NCBI GenBank assembly: GCA_037975125.1
Contig: CM075852.1
Coordinates: 2,974,714 to 3,038,713 of the forward strand
Reading direction: 5' to 3'
Source: Latrodectus hesperus
Lineage: Eukaryota; Arthropoda; Arachnida; Araneae; Theridiidae
Length of the DNA: 64,000 nucleotides
This document shows positions 1-12,700 of this stretch, one piece after another. Position 1 is the stretch's first letter. The number at the start of each line of letters is the position of its first letter. A model generated the notes under the pieces. That model was not told where the DNA came from. It did no database searches and worked only from the letters and a program-made list of their open reading frames with translations. Made by a program: the position numbers and the translations under genes.

Positions 1-559
1 TTTTATCTCGTAAACTAAAAGAACTGCGAAAAAATATCGAATACGAAGTTGTAAAATAGTAGATATTTAATATCAAGACAGCTTAAGCACAGGTATGCGG
101 AGAATAAAATGAAGTAGAACGTATGTTTGTTTTCCCAGTGTATAAAAATGTTATGTCACGTAACATGTTAAAAAAAATTATTTCCTTCCACAAAATTCTG
201 CTATTCGTTGTCCAGAGTGTGCATTTGGCACATGAAATGAAATTTATGCTCGAGAAGATATCTGCAAGCTGAGACCAGTATTATACTGCCGCTCCAGTGG
301 CACAATGCTTAAAAATGAGTAGCAAAAAACGATTTAATTGTTCAATAAACGAAAATTAAATACAAAATGCACGAAAGCCTACACAATAGTAGCCAACTCT
401 AATTAAACATCGTGTGGTATTTGAAATTATTGTATTTTGTATGCTATACAAATAAGTGAAGAAGCCACAAGTTCGAAATCCACTTTCCCAGTTATAAGCC
501 CAATGTCATGGTCATGGTGAGAATTTTAAATAAAATATTACTAGAAGATGATCTCTTAT
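1..559. other. AT-rich, nothing recognised
   Basis: I see no coding frame, repeat or transposon end here. Confidence 0.4.
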
Positions 560-1440
560 ATAATAAATGTGAGCTACATGGCTCTATCATGAACGTTGCC
601 AGCAGGACCGCTTTTGTCATGAGAAATCATTCATCGAGTTGTGAAACAGCTGACCGTCCTTCGGTAGGCTAGAATAATTCGATCTGGAGGTTTAGTCATA
701 AATGAACGTAGACTGTCCTAAATAATTCTCAGAGCACATCAGAGCTATAAGCATCATATGAAGAGCTTGTAAGAAATCTTACACAAAGCAAATGTTAAAC
801 GTCGATAGAGATCGTGACGGTCACTTCTACCAGAGAACGCTTAAAGACATAATAACTTGTGTGAATTCGTACTGAAATAATAAGGATCTATTCAAAGTTC
901 TATGTTACATTATTCGTAAATATGAATCAACATTTAGCGTGATAGTCGTCTATAAGCAGAAAAACATAGTAGGTCATTGAAAATATTATACATCATCTAT
1001 TAGTTCGTCATCAGGTACAGTAATCCATGAATATTTGGTGTGCATGCTAAAGACATTCTGGTCAGATCTGCGTTTAATGATAATACTCAACATTTAGGGA
1101 TGCTACATGACATATTAATCAATCCTTTAGACAACATGCAAAATGTTTTTTCCAACATAATAGTGTCTTGATATTCCAGAGAAAAAATCCACTGACATTT
1201 TGCCGAATGGTGGTTGCGTCGAATGGTCTTCAGATTACATGATTTCATTGTTCTATAGGGTTGTCTGACATAGCAGTTGCAGAAGATTTTTCTGACAATG
1301 TTGTTTGACCTTCGACACTTTGAAATGGATGCTTATGAATTCTTGTTACATATTTCAATATATTCAGAGTGATATTAATTTCTGCATCCAGATGTGTTTT
1401 GCAGCTGAAAGGAAACTTATTGAACATGAACTTTATTTGA
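560..1440 (+). pseudogene. Ancient Tc1/mariner-superfamily transposase relic
   Basis: Read in shifting + frames with many stops, the segment keeps the order of a mariner-like transposase. From about 687 come NERRLS and HQSYKHHMKSL, then LLPEN near 825. A clean 46-codon run from 1031 starts IFGVHAKDILVRSAF and includes HLGMLHDILINPLDNMQN. WWLRRM and then HDFIVL follow near 1209-1255, standing for the RRG.EWP..SPDL..LDFFLWG block. At least eight stops and frameshifts make it inactive and old. No terminal repeats were found. Family beyond the superfamily is uncertain. Confidence 0.65.
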
Positions 1441-3233
1441 TGTTCCTTTCTACATATTTCGTTTGTAAACTATTTTAGGAATCGTTCATAAAATTGTGTA
1501 AAGTGGATGCCCTCTTTTCTTCTTGATTACACAAGATATCTTTTAGTATTAAAACTCTGTTGCTTTAAAATTTTATTATCAACTTATTATCCTTCTAATT
1601 CTTATTGATAAGAAGATTGCAAGTGGACTCGTCTTGTAATGTATAAGGCAAACTTTTTTTATATGACTTTTACTACCGCTGTTCTTAAGCATAGCAGATT
1701 AGATAAGACTTAACTTGATTTCTGTATTTAGTCATTAAAATAATTTTTAGTTGTTCATCAATGCATCCTTGTTAGTTCATATTTTTTATTATTTTATTTG
1801 AAATTAAAAAAAGTAAACATTCTCAAATACTTTCTTTATTCTATATATACCTATAACTCTAAAAGAAACTCCATAAAATACAGTTTTTACAAAATGTGCT
1901 TTAATTTTGAGAAAAAAGTGCTTAAAAAATATACGTTGAGTTATAAATGTTGAGAAAAATAAGTTATATTGTAGTCGAAAAGTTATGATTTTAATCCCAT
2001 AGAAGATATATTCTTAGAAGAAAATTAAATTACTTAAGCAAATTAATTAATCAATTTCATACTTTTGTTAGAGTTGCATGGATATTTTTAAGGACTTTGA
2101 TACTAAATCACAATCGTTAGTTTTTGTGATATAAAAGTTAAGCAACAGTTAATTATACTTATCGAATTCGAGATGGTATAAGTAAGCAGCCAAGAACGCA
2201 ATGCATTTAAAATAAACATACTTAAGAATAAAATCAAACTTCATAAAAAGAAAACAATTCTGATTACAAAAAAAAAATTATTATTTGATAAACACTGAGT
2301 CAGAGAAAATTTTGTGAGCTATTGCTGTACATCAACGATACAGTCTAGTTAATTATTTTGGGCATGTTCCCTATTTTATTATATTTGTTGTTTGTAAAAT
2401 TTTTAGTAGAACTCCAGTTCGACTGTAACGCTTTTTTTTCAGAAAACTACAAAATACTACTTTTCAGAAAATGTCCTACTTAAAGAAATATACTTTGAAG
2501 TATACATAAAATTTTAGGAAAAATTTACAATCTGGTACCCCTAATTCATGGGCGATTGTTTTTTGACGCCAAAATGTGACTAACAAGATGGCCGCTACAC
2601 AAAAGCTATATAAAGATAGGGTTACCAGAAGTTAAATTTTATCACCAAAATTTTCGTCAAACTAATGGGTACCTACTAGATCGAATCTAAAAATTTTTCA
2701 TTTAAACATGTGTCCAACGGCAATTCTTAATATTATATTAAAATCTCCTCATCATTTAGAACTTAAAACTCCTCTAGCGTGAGAAACAGGAACAGGTTGA
2801 TTGCCGTATGATTATTACTAAATTTTGTAATATTTTAGCTGAAATTATGAAAATTTTAACTGAAGTTATAAAAAATTTTGTAGCTAAAATTAAGAAAATT
2901 TTAGCTGATTGTAAAATTTTAGCTGAAAAATAGAGAATTGCTTTATGATAGGAATAATGTTTTGACGAATTTTTATAACGATGAAAAAATTATTGATCGC
3001 CATATATTGTTTAAAATGCTATGTAATAATCCAGGAATATTGCTGAATATGAAATAACAGCCACTTTAAAAAAAATGTTGATAAAAAATAATTTCCAGTA
3101 ACCTGACATCAACAAAAGTTTTGAAATCTTATAACTTAGCCTCATTTATTGAATGCTACATGTTATAGAAAATAAACAGTTATCTTTAAAATTTAATTAC
3201 ATACATTTAAATATATATTTAATTACATAATAT
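1441..3233. other. AT-rich spacer with short GAAAATTTTAGCTGA reiterations
   Basis: No coding sequence seen. At about 2838-2932 a 14-16 bp phrase like GAAAATTTTAGCTGA recurs around six times with variation. At 2535-2680 a GGTACCC / GGGTACC pair is weakly inverted. The missing upstream receptor exon could lie here, but I could not find one with the needed phase and sequence. Confidence 0.4.
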
Positions 3234-3270
3234 TATCGATAGTGACAAATAAGTGGGGTCACTATCGATA
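3234..3270. repeat. Perfect 13-bp inverted repeat (hairpin), 11-nt loop
   Basis: TATCGATAGTGAC at 3234-3246 is exactly inverted at 3258-3270. The arm contains TATCGATA, the core of the insect DRE/DREF site. No terminator or RNA gene context is visible. Confidence 0.7.
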
Positions 3271-3628
3271 CTCAATTCAATAGAGACATCACTAAATATT
3301 CCATATTATTTATAAAATACTTTGACACGACTTTTGAGAAAATTTCAAGCATGCTTTAAGAATACTTATTTATTTAAAGTACATGTTGTGACACAATAGA
3401 ATTCAATTATGTAATTAGAAAATATAATTTAGATATCTTCAGTTTTTTATTACTTCATATTAATAATTTATTAGATTAAATGGACTTTCATATATCGATA
3501 CAGATTGATAAACATGATAATAAATGTATTTAATATTTCTAAAATTTACAGATTCTGACAACAAGATTAATCGAAGAATATTATTTCAACTTGTATTATT
3601 ATATAATGGCCATGGTTTCTCTTCGTAG

Positions 3629-3716
3629 GTATACACTGTACAGATCAGAACGTGACGCATGGGGTATTAGGGGGCCAAATGGATGGACAGGAATGCTAGG
3701 AATGGTAGCTAGAAAT
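3629..3716 (+). CDS. IR exon a: S1 lobe segment
   Basis: 88 nt: the third base of a split codon plus 29 codons (YTLYRSERDAWG... ending GMLGMVARN). The acceptor follows the pyrimidine-rich run TTTCTCTTCGTAG. The donor was set at GTAGGT (3717), because the other GT at 3721 would break the frame of the next exon. WTGMLGMVARN runs straight into EVDLAIGP, the usual S1 wording of these receptors. The frame is also open back to 3552, behind a second possible acceptor, so a longer exon from 3552 is an alternative. Confidence 0.8.
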
Positions 3717-6700
3717 GTAGGTATATTTGTACTGAAATTGAACTACAGTACAATGCATAATGGGCACAGGTGCCGTACAAATCAAATTCTGAGTTTGACC
3801 AAATTCTAAACCAAATTCTGAGTTTGGCGAATTTTTGGCGGATTTTCTTATCTATCTGGCAACCTCGTTTTTATTATGTCATAGATATGGAGACCTATAA
3901 GAATTATGCAGAAAATTCTATTATGGTAACCCTAGTATTAACGTCATCGCGCACGTCACGATACGTCATCTTGGCAACATTTCTTCATCGCCAAAATAAT
4001 TCAGAATTTGGAATCGTGGCACCTGTGCCGCACAATGTAAAATGCTTCATTTTCATACTATTCACAATGTCAGCTGTTGTACAGAATGATTATGTTGCGC
4101 GACAAGCAAAATTAAATTAAGTAATAATTTAATCTTCCTTTATTCATTATCAATAAAATTAATATTATTTTACAAAATAATCATGAATCCATCGAGCCAG
4201 GATTAAAAATTATGCAACATAATATCCTTCATACATATTTTGCAGGAAGTTGATTTAGCTATCGGTCCATTCACTGTGACATATGATCGGTGGAGGGCTT
4301 TTGATATGTCAGTCCCTGTGTACATTGATCAGGTTGAAATACTTGTGCCAGTATTTGAATGGAGGATGTCACTATTCAGTATACTCAAAATATTTTCTAC
4401 TGAGGTTTGTTGAGCAATAATCTGTTTTCTTATTTAAATACAGTTTAAAAGGCTTAAACTTTTAATACATATTTGCTCAATCAATGATTGGTTACTAATG
4501 ATTTAGCAATTTCTCATTTTACAATAGATTTGGTTACTGTTATTACTGGCCATTTTAGTCTTGTGTTTCGTGAACAGTCTGGTCAACAAAATAGGGAAAA
4601 GAGATTACAATTTCATGGGTGGATTTTGTGGTAACCTCTGGATTTTTGGGAAAATATCATTGCAACAAGGTAAGAAATTTTAAATTCAAAAGAATAATGT
4701 GTGTAAAGCTTCCTCATTATCCTATATTGAATCATATTATTTTTGTGTGGTTTTTATTTCATTTACTTTCCATAAATGTATTTACTTAATATGCTATATT
4801 TACTTCATTATGAGGCCGTGGTAGTCTAGTGGTTAGGGCATTGGGTTTCCATCTGGAAGGGTGGAGTTCGATTTCCAATGCCGCTAAAAACCTACCGAGT
4901 ATATACGTGCTCGTTAAATCTGTGGAATCAAAATTCCTGTAATCGGTTTTTGAGCAGTTACCACGGGTGTAATGGTCTGAAGAAAATTTCCTCCTCCTCC
5001 AAATCAAAGTCAAAATTGAGAGAGCGCATTCTCTGGTGGTGCCATCTACCGGAAGAGTCTTAAAGCAAAGCCTTACTTACTTCTTCGTGGTGCTCTGGTT
5101 GACTTAAATTCACATAGACAACAGCATAGCGAGTTTGGGTTAAACGATACAACAACTTAGTTATGACAAATAAAAAATTAAAAACATTATTTGATATTTA
5201 ATAAGTTTTAATTTAAGTAATTTATTAAAGAAATTTATTTACAAAACAATTAACAAACAATTATTTATTTTTACAATTTTATATTATGTAAAATTTGCAG
5301 TTATATTTAAAACTAAAATGCACTTCTCAAGATATTTACTTGATTTACAGATTGTAATTTTAAATGAGAAACTTGTCAAAACAATTTATATTTAAATTTA
5401 ACGTTTAATCGGAGAAATGTGTATTCAAACGAACATTGAATCTAATAAAGTTTTAACTATCGAAAAATTCTTACAAATCATCAATTACAGAAAATTTTAA
5501 TTTTTTATTTTTTCTAAGCAATTTGATGGTTCTTCTTCTTCTTCTTCTTAAGGTTGGGTTTGTATGTCATTGGGCACCTCTGCTTTTATCAGCATTTTGT
5601 ACCATTAACTCCAAACCCAATGTTTCCTAGTTCCAGTTGCTCAGGTCACCCACTTTATTAATAAAGTCCGATAACCCTTTAATGGAGTCTAGGTGTAACT
5701 CTCTAGTATGGATGATGCCTAAAGAAGTTAATCTAGGGAGGGCAAGAGCCTCACATTCATAAATGATATGCTCTGCCGTTTCCTCTTGCGTTTGACATTT
5801 CCAGCAGATAGGGTCTTGCTGAAACAGTCCCATCTGGTCAGAAAGTCAGTCATGCTAGGGATAGCTTCCTGGCTTTCACCAGAAGATGGTTTGGAGGTCA
5901 TTTCTACCTCAAGTAAAAGATTCATTACTGCCCCTTTACAAGATTGCCTCTGAGTTCCCTTGTCTTTTTCAGCAAGGTCTACTTCAGAGGCTTCACCTGC
6001 AAATGCAGAAAGGTTTGTTATTTCTTGTGTCTTTTCAGCCACAAGATAACAATTAATAAGCTCAGGTAATATAAGTCCACCCAGCATTGCCTGAGATACT
6101 GGGCAAGGCAAATTACTCTAGAAGTTTGCCAGGCAACTAGAGGCTCCGTTAAGACACCAATACCGCGGTGCCAATTAGCCCTAGGCACGGATCGCATAAC
6201 ACCAGGGTTTACGGGAGCTGGTTCGCGGCCTTTTATTCTATATTCAAGGCTATCCTGTCATTCCTACAGGATGTTCGGCGATCCATTACCTGCCGACGCG
6301 CCTGGTGGCTAGCTCAAGCCCCAGAGTGGTACGCATACCCCCTGGTTCCAGGAATTTGATGGTTTATAATAGTTAGTTTATTTCATATTTTTAACTAAAA
6401 TATAGAGGTATTCTATTGAAACGTTTCTCCTTTTAAACTTTATGAGAATTGTAACTAAAATAATTTATTTTAGAATTGTAGAATTGTAACTAAAAATTTT
6501 TAACTAAAATATAGAGGTATTCTATTGAAACGTTTCTCCTATTAAACTTTATGAGAATTGTATTAGTAAGTGATGTATGCTAAATTAAACCTTCAAAATT
6601 ACTACATCTCACTATTTGATATCCTTATTATCTAAAAATATTTTTTTATACTTTTTCCTTAAAAATATATCTTATATTATAAAATGTCTCAGTTTATATT

Positions 6701-9700
6701 TAAAATATAATTTCTGATTCATCTCTTATATGATAAGAATATGAACAATGTATAAGTTAAGCTATACACCTCTTCTGGAGTAAACTGCAACGAGCAGGAA
6801 ATTGGGTACATAATTTTAACTCTAAAGCAATACACTATAGCTTTAAAAAATATTAGGTTAACACATTTAGTATTATTTCCACTTATTATTTCCCATTGTT
6901 TATTAAATTTGTTTTTCAATCATTAAATTTATAGATTTTCCTCTATGAAAGATTAAATAAATAATAAAAATCGGCACTTCTTTTTTAATATATTAAACTA
7001 TTAAATTCACTAATGAATTATGAAATTTAATCACAATTGTTATTTGCAAATGTATATGTCACATTAAGTAGAACCTTGAAATTAACATTATATTTCAAAA
7101 TGTATTCTTCTATTTCCCTAATTAAATATTTTTCTAAAATTATCTTTTAAAGCTATCGTTTTTAGCATCTTATCACCAGCAATTAACTTTTTGACCATTT
7201 TTTTCACTCAACAAATCAACATCTCTTCACTTAGAAGCAAATGTACTATAGCTCATTCTTCAAGTGGTTTTTTAAAGGTCTTTTGAAAAGGGTATTACAA
7301 TTAACAATCATCCTGTATATCAATTTCAAAATAATGAAAATTAATACAATAAATACATATAGGTATAATGAGCAACAACACTAACACATATGTAATAATG
7401 ATGCATATCACGAAATAAAAAAAAAATCAAAGCTTTTGAATATGTCAATTAATATGAGACTTTTTAGTGTTAAAAAATTTTTTTATTAACTCTACGATTT
7501 TGAATCAGTATTTTTCTATCATAAAAATTTTAATGTATATTTGAAAAACTATAATATAAAAAGATTATGGCACACAGGTGCCGTATAATCCATGCGCCAA
7601 ATTCTGAGATTGGCGATTTTTTGGCGGATTTCCTTATGTATCTGGCAACCTTGTTTTTGTTACGTCATACATATGGAGACCAATAAGAATTATGCAGAAA
7701 ATTCTATTTTGGTAACCCTAGTATTTACGTCATCGCGCACGTCTCGATACGTCATCTTGGCAACATTTCTTCATTGCCAAAAAAAATTCAGAATTTGGAA
7801 TCATGGATTATACGGCACCTGTGCCAAGATTATTATTTTGAAAGTACTAAATTTCAGGAAGAGTCGAACGCTCAAGGACTTATAAGGAAAGCTTCTTGTT
7901 CATTTCCTGGATACTGAGTATTTCAGTACTAGTGCACGCATACAGTACAACAGTGCTTACGGATTTGTTCTTCAGAAAATCTCGAAAAATTGATTCCATT
8001 TTTGACATCATTGCAGCACCAGATATTCATCCTATTCTAGAACCAGATGCTTCCATATATTACAAATTCAAAGTGAGTTATTTTGTTTATTTTTCAGGTT
8101 TTAAATTTTCTAACTGGAAAAGAATTAAAAATGTCGAAATTGATTTATTTGTTCTTATTGAAAATAAAATATTTATCTGTATAACAGTATATGTAAATGT
8201 AAGTGTAATATTAAATTTAATCTGAGTTAGAATAATAGAAAAAGAGTTCTTTGATAATTTAACCTATTTAATATAATTCTAAATCTATGAATGTTCCCTT
8301 AAATTACCCCTACACTGCAGTCCTAAAACACAGGTGAAGTGAATTTCTAATACCTTTCTTAAGCATATAGCAACTGCATAGCATCCACCACATAAACCCA
8401 CTTTAGATATCTGCTGATCACCGTAAAGCTCATACCTATGTTACAGATGAATAATTTAATTTTATTGGCATGTATTATTTCAATCAATGTTAACTTTGTT
8501 TTTACTAACTGTTTCAAAAATTCTGCTTATAATTTTAGTCATTTTATAAGCAGAATGATGGACATTTTTACGTATAGTCAAATACCAAATCTATTCAGAA
8601 TCTTCCAAAAGTATACGAGATTTTTTTGCACAATTGATACAATTGTGAAAGCATCAATAGTGGAAAAAATCTCCTAACCAAAACAAGGCATTCCTTTGTC
8701 AAAAATTAGTTTTCAGTAATATTTTAGTGTGTAATAATTTCAATTTTACAATCACAGGTCTTACAATCTCAGATTTTTCTCAATAAACTAATTATAATTC
8801 ATTATAATAATATAATATATTTCATGCCTATTTAGCAACATGCTTTTCTCAGAATTCTTCTTTTTTATTATAGTATGAGATGGTGTACTTTTTGCTTCAA
8901 TCGTTATTTACTCAGATTAAAGACAGGTAACAATGGCCTCAAATTTAAAGACAATAATTATATCATCATAAATTTAATTCAACGAAAGCATTAACGAATC
9001 AAATGTTGAACGAAACTTCTGTAATATGACATAATCTTTATTTACGTTACGAGAAACTGTGCAAAAGTTTATAACTGTATATCCCGTTTACCAAAATTTA
9101 TCATTTGACTTCACAGTTGTAATTTTACCTGCATCATTGTTTTTTGCAAGTCCCAAATTATTATTCTGTCTTCTTCATGATAGATAACATACGTCCAAGT
9201 TTCCATTCACGTCAATTGAAACCACGTCAATTGCAAACTGATAATTAGAAGAATAAATTTAAAAATGATAAAATAATAAACTAAAATATTTAAACTTGCA
9301 TAATTATTATGAAATCACAAAAAATTAAGCTTATCAGGAGATTTGTTTTATAAGACAATAAAACTTCTAAACAGTGTTAAGCAAAGTTTCTAACACAATG
9401 TGCAAATAAATGATTTGCACAATGTATTTTTTTCAACTACTGAACCACTATCATTCTTGCTTTCATAATACCATAAATCTTGCTCATATTTTATAATATT
9501 TTTGAGCATTTTGTTCAAAATGTTTTAGCAATCCATGCAACAAATCATTGGATTGTAATATTAATAAGAATTATAACACATATGTAATGAGGATTGACTT
9601 GAAATAAATACAAGTCTCTCTCTCTCTCATACAGTAATATATTTTGAAAATGACATAAACTTAAAAGAAAAATCTTTTGCCAAAAGATTTTGGTCAATAT

Positions 9701-12700
9701 CAAAACATATCACTAAATGAAAGCAAAACGTATGGCCTTATTAGGGAAAAGCCGAGTCAATTAAAGATTGGAAAGTCCAGGATTAGTTTTCAAGATGGAA
9801 TATTTATTTCTTCAAAATACAAATTTTCTTCACCTTAGAAACTTGAATTAAAGCTTGTTTGAGCAACGAATCCTGAAACAAATGCTTATCTTTCATTTCT
9901 TTAAGACAGTTGCAAATCAATTGCTTCCTCGCAGTGAAACATTCCTGATTCTTATGCCGAAGTGTCACGGCAGATGGTATTGATTGTTGTAGTTATTGTC
10001 ATGGCAACCAAGATAAGAAGTGCGGTTGCGTTATTTGTCTATATCTATATGATATTTACCATATAATGTTAAAGAAATTGTAGAAAATTAACATGATCTA
10101 ACATCAAAAGTAAAATTACAAATGTTTCTAAATATGTGTAAATGTATTAATAAGTTTTATTCTTATTTCTTCAATTTCATTTGATGATTGGCTAACAGCT
10201 TATTTAAAACAAATTATTGGTATTGGTTATTTGCAAAATAATCCAGCTTTTTAAACCAAGAAAACATGAATATTTTCAAATTAATAAAGGATGAAACTTA
10301 CATACGAATACAATTTAATCTTAATCGTATTCGTTTAAGCAAATGAGCATAAAGCAATTTGGTGTACAGTTCTTTCAAGAAATATGATAAGATAAAATTT
10401 TGTGCGCATACATAATGCCTTTCTAACATAATGCTCTTTCTTGATTCAAAAGAAAAACATCTCTTATTTTGAAGAAGATCAGTACCGTTAATGTTCCATA
10501 TGACAATGTTTGGTACTGTCATCAAGTAAAAAGAAGTTTGCATAAAGTCATTCGTATAAGTAAGACCGTAAAGAGAAAAGAAAAACTGAGGTAACCGTTT
10601 CATTCTCTGATGCACTGACAGGAGATAAAACCAGTTTATCTATCCTATGCAAAGTGAAGCTCACCTCTCACAAAAACAAAGTATATTTTCAGTGGATCCC
10701 ATCCCTGTTAATATCTACTGAAATGAATTAGCCTACACTCTTACAAAGGAAGGATTAGAACAGCATGTCCCTTTCACTTCAGAACTCACATATTAAGAGT
10801 TATTCTCAGGGCAAATAGCCCACAACAAATAAAAATGGTTGATACCTCCGTTTCACAACTGGTATAAAGGCAAAAAACCAGGACTTTCTCTATCTCTCTA
10901 TTGTGGCAGGCAGACCAATACATATCTGACTCGACTTGCTAGTGGATACTTGAAAGGTCTGGCATATTCTGTGGGTAGCAAGTGATTTCCTCTTTGCCCT
11001 CAATTCCAGCAGGAACAGGCATCACCTCAGCACATCTTGGACTGGTCTGGGAAGACATACACAATCTTCTTCTTCTTCTTCTTAAGGTTGGGTTTGTATG
11101 TCATTGGGCACCTCTGCTTTTATCAGCATTTTGTACCATTAACTCCAAACCCAATGTTTCCTAGTTCCAGTTGCTCGGGTCACCCACTTTATTAATAAAG
11201 TCCGATAACCCTTTAATAGAGTCTAGGTGTAACTCTCTAGTATGGATGATGCCTAAAGAAGTTAATCTAGGGAGGGCAAGAGCCTCACATTCATAAATGA
11301 TATGCTCTGCCGTTTCCTCTTGCGTTTGACATTTCCAGCAGATAGGGTCTTGCTGAAACAGTCCCATCTGGTCAGAAAGTCAGTCATGCTAGGGATAGCT
11401 TCCTGGCTTTCACCAGAAGATGGTTTGGAGGTCATTTCTACTTCAAGTAAAAGATTCATTACTGCCCCTTTACAAGATTGCCTCTGAGTTCCCTTGTCTT
11501 TTTCAGCAAGGTCTACATCAGAGGCATCACCTGCAAATGCAGAAAAATTTGTTATTTCTTGTGTCTTTTCAGCCACAAGATAACAATTAATAAGCTCAGG
11601 TAATATAAGTCCACCCAGCATTGCCTGAGATACTGGGCAAGGCAAATTACTCTAGAAGTTTGCCAGTCAACTAGAGGCTCCGTTAAGACACCAATACCGC
11701 GGTGCCAGTTAGCCCTAGGCACGGATCGCATAACACCAGGGTTTACGGGAGCTGGTTCGCGGCCTCTTATTCTATATTCAAGGCTATCCTGTCATTCCTA
11801 CAGGACGTTTGGTGATCCACCACCTGCCGAGGCGCCTGGTGGCTAGCTCAAGCCCCAGAGGGGTATGCATACCCCCTGGTTCCAGGGACATACACAATTG
11901 TCTACTTCTTGTCTCAAACTTCATTAATGTCAACGGTTTTATTGATCTGGTTGGACTCCGTCTTAGCAGAAGGGAGATCAGAAACAACAACTGGTGTACT
12001 GTCATTAAATAATGAATTTTAAATAACCTCTGACCTCGATCTTTAACAGTCAAATTGTTTATTCAGCGGAGCCAAAATACCAAGCATTGCTTCTTATGTA
12101 GAGAGAAAGCTAAAAATGTTACTCAAAGAAGAATTAGAATAATTAATTCATAAGCAACCTTTAATTTAAATCCAGAGGAGAGCTGCTGATGTGCAATCAT
12201 TCTGACGAATCAAATAAGTCAAGCGGAAACTATTAAAAATTTGAAAATGCTGTAGTAGAACAAAAGATAATTTATGTTAAGGATACCAATAGCATACGAG
12301 CAATATCAATGCACACATATTTAAAAAATAAAATTGGAAATGCTATATAAATAATTTTTGTTCGACCATTTTTCTTAGAAAATGAATATCTGAATTGATT
12401 TTTCAAATGTATCCTTGCTTTCTTTCATTTCATATTGAAGTACTAGCTATATATAATTCATAAAAAAACAATTTTTTGGCAATATTGACTTTTGTACACA
12501 TGTTCCTAAAGACCTTGGTAATAAAATTTAAGAATGATAAAAACACATAATTATAAAAATTACAATTTTATCTGTATAAAGGTAGAAACTATAAAAATAA
12601 TGCATTCTTTCCCATATAAGTTAATGGAAATACCTTTTGTAAAAAAATTGTGTTTTTTTTCTTTCTTGTGTCAATGTCTATACTTTATGTATATAGTTTT

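Noticed and set aside
2535..2680. A third MITE with GGTACCC ends
   Set aside because: The ends match weakly and no target duplication was found.
3770..4120. 116-codon + frame as a gene or receptor exon
   Set aside because: Most of it is MITE copy 1, and the frame runs out of phase with the receptor.
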